Assembly: GCA_022866885.1 (NCBI GenBank)
Contig: JALHWS010000096.1
Coordinates: 1-6,420 of the forward strand
DNA from: Candidatus Microgenomates bacterium
GTDB taxonomy: Bacteria; Patescibacteriota; Microgenomatia; 2-02-FULL-39-11
Direction of reading: 5' to 3'
DNA: 6,420 nucleotides
In this document: positions 1 to 4,769 of the stretch, piece after piece
Layout of the letters: each line of letters begins with the position of its first letter
Numbering within the stretch: the first letter of the stretch is position 1
Program-made: the position numbers and the translations under genes
Notes under the pieces: model-generated
What the model saw: only the letters and a program-made list of their open reading frames with translations
Told to the model about the DNA's origin: nothing
The model's database searches: none

Positions 1-429
1 CTCCGGATCTCTTTTTTCAATAAACTCGATATTAACCAAAATATTCTGTTGCGGAGGGATATTTCCCCAGACGATAGCAAAACTGTCTGACTGGTCGCCG
101 GGGAAAATAACCAGCGGCAGTGTTGAGGGATATGAAAAAGAATAGGGATAAATTTTGCCATATTGGGTAGCCCAGGTAACCGTTGACGGTGCGGAAAAAC
201 GAAGGGGGGCGGTTGGCGGCTGTTGGGCTTCCTGCGGTTGGTTGGGGGAGGGCCCGAGATAGGTGACTCCGCCGGGAAGGATGATGTTACCGGCTTGTTT
301 TTGCGAGTAGCGGTAAGCGGCGTAGACGGCTCCGCTTAAGATAAGGACGCCCGCCACAGTGGCAATGGCCAGTTTGGTAAAATCCATTTTATCCGGTTCT
401 TCTGGCAAGCTATCTTCTTCTTTCTTCAT
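1..429 (-). CDS. Membrane-anchored extracytoplasmic protein, N-terminal part (3' end outside window)
   Basis: The frame is open without a stop from an ATG at 429-427 to the left edge, giving 143 residues of an incomplete protein. Residues 1-17 are charged (MKKEEDSLPEE...), 18-40 form one hydrophobic segment (LAIATVAGVLILSGAVYAAY), and the rest is a Pro/Gln-rich linker (about 55-80) followed by a sequence containing YPYSFSYPSTLPLVIF. That YSFxYP motif resembles the start of the PsbP-like extracytoplasmic domains common in CPR proteins; this is a weak family hint only. The acidic N-terminus followed by one membrane segment suggests a signal anchor with the C-terminal domain outside. No Shine-Dalgarno precedes the ATG, but an extended -10 lies 10 nt upstream, so the mRNA is probably leaderless. 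The gene is divergent from the polytopic membrane gene at 481. The function is unknown. Confidence 0.8.
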   Translation of the reverse strand, partial: MKKEEDSLPEEPDKMDFTKLAIATVAGVLILSGAVYAAYRYSQKQAGNIILPGGVTYLGPSPNQPQEAQQPPTAPLRFSAPSTVTWATQYGKIYPYSFSYPSTLPLVIFPGDQSDSFAIVWGNIPPQQNILVNIEFIEKRDPE

Positions 430-431
430 TT

Positions 432-449
432 GTGTTAGAATTTTAACAC
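432..449. promoter_or_regulatory. 18-bp palindrome at the divergent promoter
   Basis: GTGTTA (432-437) and TAACAC (444-449) are perfect inverted arms around GAATTT, whose core AATT is itself symmetric. Only one base pair of the 18 breaks the symmetry. Each half supplies TGTTA for one of two opposing extended -10 elements. It could be a bidirectional promoter, a repressor site, or both. Confidence 0.55.
433..441 (+). promoter_or_regulatory. Extended -10 of the rightward membrane gene
   Basis: TGT-TAGAAT is an extended -10 with 5/6 match to TATAAT. No good -35 sits 16-18 nt upstream. Transcription would start near 448, leaving a leader of about 33 nt before the ATG at 481. It is the mirror image of the minus-strand -10 and overlaps it at 440-441. 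Confidence 0.45.
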
Positions 450-470
450 CAAAAGGGTCGGATGTGTCAA
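440..470 (-). promoter_or_regulatory. Promoter of the leftward gene, near-leaderless
   Basis: On the minus strand, TTGACA (470-465) is followed after 19 nt by TAAAAT (445-440), preceded by TGT, so it reads as an extended -10 (TGn-TAAAAT). The -10 ends 10 nt before the ATG at 429, so transcription would begin about 3 nt from the start codon. The long spacer is offset by the TGn element. There is no Shine-Dalgarno. Confidence 0.6.
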
Positions 471-474
471 GGGG
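469..474 (+). promoter_or_regulatory. Ribosome binding site of the 481 gene
   Basis: AAGGGG, six bases before the ATG at 481, can pair with the anti-Shine-Dalgarno UUCCUC with one G-U wobble. It supports the choice of start codon. Confidence 0.5.
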
Positions 475-480
475 TTACTT

Positions 481-2391
481 ATGAAAAAGGTCATTCTGAT
501 TCTTAGTTTTTTATTTGTCTTAGTATCTTTTTCTCCTTCTCTATTTGAAATAATCCACCAGAAAGATATTCCTCCCGATAGGGTATTTACATTGGAGCAT
601 AATTATCTTTTTGACTTTAATTTTTATGTTTCAAGAATTAGAGAAGGCCTGCCTGCGCAGGCAGGACAGGAAAATCGATGGCAAGTTACGGAAAAATATT
701 ATAACCAGCCGCATTCCGGATCGCTTTTTCAGGTTGTTTATTTGTATCTTGGAAAGATGGGAGGGGTGTTTGGTTTGGATCCGGTCACTATCTACCACTT
801 ATCCAGGATTATTTTTGGTTTTCTTCTTTTATGGCTGATCGGAAAATATGTTGGAAATTTTTTCTGGCCTTTGGTCGCTTTCCTTTTGATTGTCACTTCG
901 GGAAGCTGGCCGATTCTGGTTAAAGCGGGCCTGCCTGCGCAGGCAGGTAACTTACCGCGATTTGCCACCTATATGGGCTGGTGGTCGGCTATAGACAGCC
1001 TTCAACGGATCACATTTTTGCCTCATGTTCTTATCGGTCAGATCTTTCTTCTGATATTTATCATAGAGTTTGGTCACCATAGGTTACTTGTGTCATCGCG
1101 AGCGAGGAACGAGCGTGGCGATCCCGTTGGAATTACTGTAGTATCACGGGATTGCTTCTCCCTCGACAAGCTCGGGATCGCAATGACACTTTTCAAGCAC
1201 GCTCTTAAGTACGGACTATTGGGCTTTGTCTCCGGAATCATTTTCCCGCCGACGATAATAATCGCCTACGCTTTTTTTGGGGTGATGTCAGTACTTGAGT
1301 TCATCTCGATAAAACACTCGAAGTTAAAAAAATGGTTTATGGAAAATATTGTACCGAGACTGGTCTTTTTCGTTTTTTCCCTGCCCTCTTTGATTTATAT
1401 GCAGCTGATGTTTAAAGTCATGCCATGGAGCGCGTTGCCTCTTTTTGATATCCAGCACCGGATGCCGCTTCCTTACTGGGAATACGCGCGGGCGCTGGGG
1501 CCGGTTTTGCCTTTGGGATTAGCCGGGATGATAATCGCCATTTTAAAAAAAGAATCCAAGCTGAAACCGGTGATTGCCTGGGTATTTTCGGTAGTATTAT
1601 TATTCTTAATTTTTGAAAATGTTCCCCAGCAGTCGCCGCTTCGCTTTACCGAAGCGATGATCCACGTGCCTCTGGGGATATTGGCGGCCTATTTTTTCTA
1701 TTGGCTATGGCAGTTGACACATGTCATTGCGAGGAGTCCCGATGAAATCGGGACGACGTGGCAATCTCGCGCGCCTGCCTGCGCAGGCAGGAATACGCGC
1801 AAACAAGTTGCGAGATTCCTCGACTTCGCTCGGAATGACAACGCAAATCTGATATTAATGCTGTCAAAGATTATCCGAGCATCTGTTTATTTCATAATAA
1901 CAGCAATCGTCCTGATGGGACTGGGAGTGATGGTTTCCATGGTTTTATGGTTGACCGACCAGTCCGTCTCCAAAAGAACCGGCACCTGGAAAGTGCCCAT
2001 TGGCGCTCAACTTGTCTATCCTCTCAAAGACTTTATGGATGGGATCTATTTCCTTCGCGATAAAATACCGGGGGAGAGTGTTGTCTTGGGTTACGTGACA
2101 GGGGGAAATTACATTCCCGCTTATACCAAACACAGCGTTTACATTGGCCACGCCAATACCCCTAATGAAGACGGTAAAGAGAAGATTGCCATTAAATTTT
2201 TTTCCGGGAAGATGACGGAAACGGAAAGTCGGGAATTTCTGAAAAAGGAAAGAATTTCCTATATCTTCTTCGGCCCGCAGGAGAGGGAAGTGGGAGGTTT
2301 GACTGATTTATCTTCAGCTTATCCTTTCCTCCGTCCTGTTTACAAAAACAATCAGTTGATTATATATAGTGTGGCTTCTTCGCGGTCATAA
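481..2391 (+). CDS. Polytopic membrane protein, GT-C glycosyltransferase-like (paralogue A)
   Basis: A 636-residue protein with about ten hydrophobic segments, the first at 4-22 and the last near 467-492, then a soluble C-terminal domain from about 500. After the first segment comes a loop with H40-N41, D45 and Y49; W167-W168, D172 and P181-H182 follow; R388 precedes a membrane segment. The C-terminal domain holds GGNYIPA (541-547), YIGH (554-557) and GKMTE. The acidic first loop and the late NxxPA...GH domain fit GT-C-type membrane glycosyltransferases and their uncharacterised relatives, so transfer from a lipid-linked sugar at the membrane is plausible but unproven. The gene at 2352-4100 (-) is a clear paralogue sharing all these motifs with matching spacing. 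Repeat DNA is translated at 57-62, 151-156, 204-236 and 414-454, all in loops. Start: ATG with AAGGGG upstream. Confidence 0.85.
   Translation: MKKVILILSFLFVLVSFSPSLFEIIHQKDIPPDRVFTLEHNYLFDFNFYVSRIREGLPAQAGQENRWQVTEKYYNQPHSGSLFQVVYLYLGKMGGVFGLDPVTIYHLSRIIFGFLLLWLIGKYVGNFFWPLVAFLLIVTSGSWPILVKAGLPAQAGNLPRFATYMGWWSAIDSLQRITFLPHVLIGQIFLLIFIIEFGHHRLLVSSRARNERGDPVGITVVSRDCFSLDKLGIAMTLFKHALKYGLLGFVSGIIFPPTIIIAYAFFGVMSVLEFISIKHSKLKKWFMENIVPRLVFFVFSLPSLIYMQLMFKVMPWSALPLFDIQHRMPLPYWEYARALGPVLPLGLAGMIIAILKKESKLKPVIAWVFSVVLLFLIFENVPQQSPLRFTEAMIHVPLGILAAYFFYWLWQLTHVIARSPDEIGTTWQSRAPACAGRNTRKQVARFLDFARNDNANLILMLSKIIRASVYFIITAIVLMGLGVMVSMVLWLTDQSVSKRTGTWKVPIGAQLVYPLKDFMDGIYFLRDKIPGESVVLGYVTGGNYIPAYTKHSVYIGHANTPNEDGKEKIAIKFFSGKMTETESREFLKKERISYIFFGPQEREVGGLTDLSSAYPFLRPVYKNNQLIIYSVASSRS
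648..665. repeat. 18-bp perfect palindrome, copy 1
   Basis: CCTGCCTGCGCAGGCAGG, perfectly self-complementary. It is read in frame as part of G-LPAQAG (residues 57-62). Against the paralogue it is an exact six-residue insertion: Gly-to-Trp is ten residues apart here and four there, with ungapped alignment on both sides. Confidence 0.9.
930..947. repeat. 18-bp perfect palindrome, copy 2
   Basis: Identical 18-mer, read in the same frame as LPAQAG (residues 151-156). G141 to Y164 spans 23 residues; the matching G145 to Y162 in the paralogue spans 17, so again exactly six codons were inserted. Confidence 0.9.
1091..1188 (+). repeat. Long inverted-repeat element R1 inside a gene
   Basis: A 98-bp element from TGTCATCGCGA to ATCGCAATGACA, so its ends are inverted repeats. 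The inner parts GCGATCCCGT and ACGGGATTGC also pair. It is translated as about residues 204-236 of the membrane protein (...GDPVGITVV...). From 1111 to 1188 it matches the element at 4125-4234 with only two differences in 78 bp. It lies in a loop between two membrane segments. The paralogue's loop is about 33 residues shorter. No clear target-site duplication is visible. Confidence 0.85.
1722..1840 (+). repeat. Long inverted-repeat element R3 inside a gene
   Basis: A 119-bp element from TGTCATTGCGA to GGAATGACA. It contains a perfect hairpin TCCCGAT-GAA-ATCGGGA (1736-1752), a nested 18-bp palindrome, and paired inner arms GGCAATCTCG and CGAGATTCC. It is translated as about residues 414-454 (VIARSPDEIG... 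to ...LDFARND) in the loop before the last membrane segment. It is a diverged relative of R1 and R2, with the same ends and the same inner TGGCRATCYCG block. Confidence 0.85.
1774..1791. repeat. 18-bp perfect palindrome, copy 3, nested in R3
   Basis: The same 18-mer as at 648 and 930, here inside the R3 element and read in another frame (APACAG). One repeat family has therefore entered, or been built into, another. Confidence 0.85.
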
Positions 2392-4100
2392 ACCGGTTTC
2401 AAAAGCTTCGGATAGAGATAATTATTATACATAGGCTTCTCTTCCGGCCCCTGATATACCAGAGTAATTTTATTGTCCAAAAGAAAGTCTTTGGCTTCTT
2501 TTTCCGTCATTTTATTGGCGAAAAAACTTTCCGCAAGCTGTTTTTTCCTGTCTATTTGGTAAGTGTAACCGAAATGGCCGATAAAGCTGGTGGTATGGGT
2601 GAAGGCCGGCAGGAAATTGCCGCTGTAAAAAGTGGAAAGGGTAAGGGTATTTGGCGGGAAGTTGCGGTTGATGTAGGCAAAAGCGTTGTTTAAGCGGTTG
2701 TCGAGATAAACGTTGCCGTAAATCGGCCAGTATTCCCGGATCTGGTCCTTAATACTCCATGTTAGCGTCGGTAGGGTATAAGTTAAGAATAATATCCCAA
2801 TAATTAGGGAAAATCCTAAATTTAAAGCACTTAATCTCAGATTTTTTGAATTTTGGACATTTGGATTTGATTTGTCATTTGCCTGCCTGCCGGCAAGGCA
2901 GGGATTTTGGATTTTGGATTTGTTATCGATGATAAATTGGATAAACTCTTGAAGAGCTTTTATTCCGAGTACGGCGAGGATAGAAAGTGGTAAGTATGGT
3001 GTTCCCTGGATCAACCGGATGTTGGAGAGATTTAGTTTTTGGGCAAAGGGGATGAGGAGAAGCGGAGTGACAAACCATGAGACGGTGAAAAGATATTCGA
3101 AGCGTTTCGAGCGGAAAGCATATACTATCCCCAAAATCGCAAATGGAAGCAGGATGCCGAAAGCGCCGAAGAGCTCGCCCGCAAGCGGAAACTGGAGTTT
3201 CCTTTCCCACTCGATATACTGGCTCCAGGGAAAGCCGCGGTTGGTTTGGGCAAGCATGAGGAGCATGAAGAATAATCCAATAACCCAATAACCCAATAAC
3301 CCAATGATATTTGAATTTTGAGTTTGATTTGACTTTTGACTTTTGAATTTTGAATTTTTGCCTGTGAAATAAGAAAAAATACTGTTTAAAATAAGTGCTG
3401 GAGGGAGAGCAAGCAGAATGATAAACAGGCTCGGCGTGTGGACAAAAGCCAGAAGAGCGGCAAAAACACCTAAGAAAATGAGGTATTTCAGCCTCGGCTG
3501 GCGCATGTATTTAATGATAAGAAAGACCGACAGGATCAGAAATAGGCTACCAAACATGTGGTGGGGAAGGTAAGCCACCCGCCTGATGGCATCCATGCCT
3601 GTCCACCAGTTCATATAAGGAATTGAGACGATCTTGCCGCTTGAAGCTGTTTGGTGCATGAAGGCTCCGCCGAAGATAAAAAAGAGGAAAGTTAGCCTCG
3701 GGTAGGGTAGGCGAAGGTATATAAGGAGAGAGAAGGCGGAAAGTAGGCAAAGTATGCCTAGAACGAGCCTGACCAGATGGTAGGTGAAGACATAAGGGAT
3801 GGCCAAAAGATGGCTAAGTTTGCCCAGCCAGGCGAAATAGGCGAAGATGACCGAAGGCTGGTGGGCCTCGGAAGTGTAAGGGTCGCTCGTTAGCCAGTCG
3901 CCCGAGGCACCTTTATTCATGAGAGACTGGTAGAAAAAGAAGTCCTGGACGTTGTTGTGGGTGAGCAGAAATGTCCGCCCAGGCGGGCTATGGCGGAAAA
4001 GGGTGACAAGGGGGATCAGGTTGAGGGTGAGAATGACGATGGTAGCCAGCATAAAAAAGAGGGATTTTGAGGCTAACAGGCGGGAAAGAGTCTTTTTCAT
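2352..4100 (-). CDS. Polytopic membrane protein, GT-C glycosyltransferase-like (paralogue B)
   Basis: A 582-residue protein when started at MKKTL (ATG 4100-4098). The frame is open further upstream to an ATG at 4235, but those 45 codons are only the translated repeat R2, and the paralogue also starts MKK just before its first membrane segment, so 4100 is preferred. About ten membrane segments precede a soluble C-terminal domain. Motifs shared with paralogue A: H48-N49, D53, Y57, W165-W166, D170, P179-H180, R362, SGNFLPA (494-500), FIGH (506-509) and NKMTEKE. The proposed role is membrane glycosyl transfer from a lipid-linked donor, inferred from GT-C-like architecture only. Odd features: repeat-derived stretches at about 249-277 and 391-423. 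The last ~12 codons overlap those of paralogue A on the other strand. No Shine-Dalgarno is seen. A TATAAT promoter lies at 4276-4271. Confidence 0.85.
   Translation of the reverse strand: MKKTLSRLLASKSLFFMLATIVILTLNLIPLVTLFRHSPPGRTFLLTHNNVQDFFFYQSLMNKGASGDWLTSDPYTSEAHQPSVIFAYFAWLGKLSHLLAIPYVFTYHLVRLVLGILCLLSAFSLLIYLRLPYPRLTFLFFIFGGAFMHQTASSGKIVSIPYMNWWTGMDAIRRVAYLPHHMFGSLFLILSVFLIIKYMRQPRLKYLIFLGVFAALLAFVHTPSLFIILLALPPALILNSIFSYFTGKNSKFKSQKSNQTQNSNIIGLLGYWVIGLFFMLLMLAQTNRGFPWSQYIEWERKLQFPLAGELFGAFGILLPFAILGIVYAFRSKRFEYLFTVSWFVTPLLLIPFAQKLNLSNIRLIQGTPYLPLSILAVLGIKALQEFIQFIIDNKSKIQNPCLAGRQANDKSNPNVQNSKNLRLSALNLGFSLIIGILFLTYTLPTLTWSIKDQIREYWPIYGNVYLDNRLNNAFAYINRNFPPNTLTLSTFYSGNFLPAFTHTTSFIGHFGYTYQIDRKKQLAESFFANKMTEKEAKDFLLDNKITLVYQGPEEKPMYNNYLYPKLLKPVYDREEATLYIIN
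2832..2930 (-). repeat. Low-complexity CAAA-type repeat within paralogue B
   Basis: On the coding strand this is a run of units such as CAAATCCAAA and CAAAATTCAAA with a palindrome embedded in it. It encodes about residues 391-423, an Asn/Lys/Ser/Gln-rich stretch unlike the rest of the protein. It occupies the same loop, before the last membrane segment, that holds R3 in paralogue A. Confidence 0.65.
2882..2902. repeat. Degenerate palindrome related to the 18-mer
   Basis: CCTGCCTGCC (2882-2891) and GGCAAGGCAGG (2892-2902) are inverted arms with a one-base bulge. The first nine bases match the 18-mer palindrome. It is nested in the CAAA-type repeat and read as PCLAGRQ. Confidence 0.7.
3270..3356 (-). 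repeat. CAAA-type repeat plus octamer array within paralogue B
   Basis: On the coding strand, units like CAAAAGTCAAA run into an octamer array. The stretch encodes about residues 249-277: first Lys/Ser/Gln/Asn-rich, then a hydrophobic GLLGYWVIGL that continues into a membrane segment. Paralogue B is about ten residues longer than A between the flanking conserved motifs, so this is not a clean insertion; it may replace older sequence. Confidence 0.6.
3277..3305 (-). repeat. Tandem octamer repeat, 3.6 copies
   Basis: CCAATAAC repeats at 3277, 3285 and 3293, with a partial copy at 3301. The coding strand reads GGTTATTG-type octamers. Eight is not a multiple of three, so successive copies are read in all three frames, giving GLL, GYW and VIG; every frame is open and hydrophobic. 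Confidence 0.85.
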
Positions 4101-4124
4101 GGGTCTTAGAACCTGTTTAAGAAG

Positions 4125-4234
4125 TGTCATTGCGATCCCGAGCTTGTCGAGGGAGAAGCAATCCCGTGATATTACGGTAATTCCAACGGGATCGCCACGC
4201 TCTCCGCCAGGCTGGCGGATCGCTCGCGATGACA
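4125..4234 (-). repeat. Long inverted-repeat element R2 in the leader of paralogue B
   Basis: A 110-bp copy of R1 in opposite orientation. Its reverse complement starts TGTCATCGCGAGCGA and ends ATCGCAATGACA. It differs from R1 by two substitutions and by a 17-nt hairpin TCCGCCA-GCC-TGGCGGA in place of GGAAC. It lies between the promoter at 4271-4300 and the ATG at 4100, so it should be transcribed in the 5' leader. It creates an in-frame upstream extension of the reading frame. Confidence 0.85.
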
Positions 4235-4270
4235 TTTTTTTTGACTTTTCGAACAGGCTCTCTTAGATGG

Positions 4271-4300
4271 ATTATAGGCAGGAAGGGTACTTTTTCGCAA
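4271..4300 (-). promoter_or_regulatory. Promoter of paralogue B
   Basis: On the minus strand, TTGCGA (4300-4295) and a perfect TATAAT (4276-4271) are 18 nt apart. Transcription would start near 4264, giving a leader of about 164 nt that contains the R2 hairpin element. Confidence 0.6.
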
Positions 4301-4307
4301 TGGACAC

Positions 4308-4336
4308 TTGACAAAGTCTATACTATAGGGTACACT
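4308..4336 (+). promoter_or_regulatory. Rightward promoter without an obvious gene
   Basis: A perfect TTGACA (4308-4313) and TACACT (4331-4336) are separated by exactly 17 nt. Transcription would start near 4343, just before a terminator-like hairpin. No rightward gene follows for almost 900 nt, so it either makes a small RNA or is fortuitous. Confidence 0.5.
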
Positions 4337-4345
4337 CCCTGATAC

Positions 4346-4386
4346 AAAAACAGCCTCGAGGTTTCATGCCGAAAAGGCTTTTTTTT
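4346..4386. terminator. Terminator-like hairpin, possibly bidirectional
   Basis: AGCCT (4352-4356) pairs with AGGCT (4375-4379), followed by eight T on the plus strand. The upstream AAAAAC lets the stem extend into the T run. On the minus strand the hairpin is followed by GTTTTTG, so it could also end transcripts of the small-protein operon that starts at 4971. Confidence 0.55.
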
Positions 4387-4387
4387 G

Positions 4388-4451
4388 TGTGAAGTTGGCG
4401 GTTGTCAGGCAGACATAAATCGCGTTTGTCTTTGACAACCGGCAATTCACA
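4388..4451. repeat. Large inverted repeat (hairpin) 1
   Basis: CGGTTGTCA (4399-4407) pairs with TGACAACCG (4433-4441). Beyond a G-G mismatch, TTG pairs with CAA, and after a one-base bulge TGTGAA (4388-4393) pairs with TTCACA (4446-4451), 18 bp in all. Inside the loop AGACA (4411-4415) pairs with TGTCT (4427-4431). There is no T run beyond it, so it is not a simple terminator. Confidence 0.75.
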
Positions 4452-4454
4452 TTA

Positions 4455-4541
4455 GCACTTTAACCACGCTACAATCTTACCTCGCGTTGGAGGCTTACAG
4501 CCTCGCACCCGCGAGGGGCGATTATACGTGGTTTGCGGTGC
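4455..4541. repeat. Large nested inverted repeat (hairpin) 2
   Basis: Five nested helices share one axis: GCAC 4455-4458 with GTGC 4538-4541; AACCACG 4462-4468 with CGTGGTT 4527-4533; AATC 4473-4476 with GATT 4520-4523; CCTCGCG 4480-4486 with CGCGAGG 4510-4516; GAGGC 4490-4494 with GCCTC 4500-4504 around TTACA. The internal loops are short and nearly symmetric, giving one rod of about 87 nt. Confidence 0.75.
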
Positions 4542-4549
4542 TTCGCACC
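4537..4549. repeat. Small hairpin competing with the base of hairpin 2
   Basis: GGTGC-TTC-GCACC is a perfect 5-bp stem. Its left arm is the same GTGC that closes hairpin 2, so the two cannot form together. Between here and 4646 I see only weak AT-rich sequence and a short ATCCC/GGGAT hairpin (4616-4628). Confidence 0.6.
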
Positions 4550-4646
4550 TTAACAAATCCCTAAGAACACATTATCTCTTAGAGAAAATATTAATTAAGA
4601 AGAATTTATTCTCCGATCCCTTGGGGATTGAAGTGGTGGAAAATAT

Positions 4647-4769
4647 CTATCGATGGGTTTTTTTGGATGGTTTTCGGTAGAAGGCGATCCAGAAAAGAAG
4701 AAAGATAATAAGTGCCAAAGCATAAGTAGTTCTGGCATTTGTAAGTAATGCATATAAATCGTTAGTCAT
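4647..4769 (-). CDS. Small single-span membrane protein (40 aa), translationally coupled
   Basis: ATG at 4769-4767, stop TAG at 4649-4647. The 40 residues are a short polar N-terminus (MTNDLYALLTNARTT), one membrane span (about 16-32, rich in Leu, Ile, Phe) and a basic tail ending RKPSKKTHR. This polarity predicts the N-terminus outside and the C-terminus in the cytoplasm. The start overlaps the end of the upstream gene by 8 bp (ATGACTAA). A perfect AAGGAG lies at 4782-4777, 7 nt before the ATG, inside the upstream gene, which strongly supports a real coupled gene. The family is unknown to me. A partner of the two-span protein encoded just upstream is the natural guess. Confidence 0.7.
   Translation of the reverse strand: MTNDLYALLTNARTTYALALIIFLLFWIAFYRKPSKKTHR

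Noticed and set aside
2390..2399. AAACCGGTTT palindrome at the gene junction as a terminator
   Set aside because: The stem is only 5 bp without a loop and no T run follows on either strand.
3277..3305. CRISPR-like array
   Set aside because: The unit is 8 bp with no spacers; it is a simple tandem repeat.
3975..3986. CCGCC-CA-GGCGG palindrome in paralogue B as another repeat insertion
   Set aside because: The encoded PPGR aligns without a gap to PPDR of paralogue A, so nothing was inserted; the palindrome is probably chance.
4101..4235. Longer N-terminus of paralogue B starting at ATG 4235
   Set aside because: The extra 45 codons are the translated R2 repeat, have no ribosome binding site, and the paralogue starts with a matching MKK just before its first membrane segment.
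2923..4314. Other open frames opposite or out of frame with paralogue B (for example 3019-3291, 3952-4266)
   Set aside because: They are shadows of a clearly conserved gene or of the R2 repeat, with no start signals of their own.
4455..4541. Integron attC site
   Set aside because: The fold has paired AACCACG and CGTGGTT arms, but the RYYYAAC/GTTRRRY core sites and any integrase are missing.
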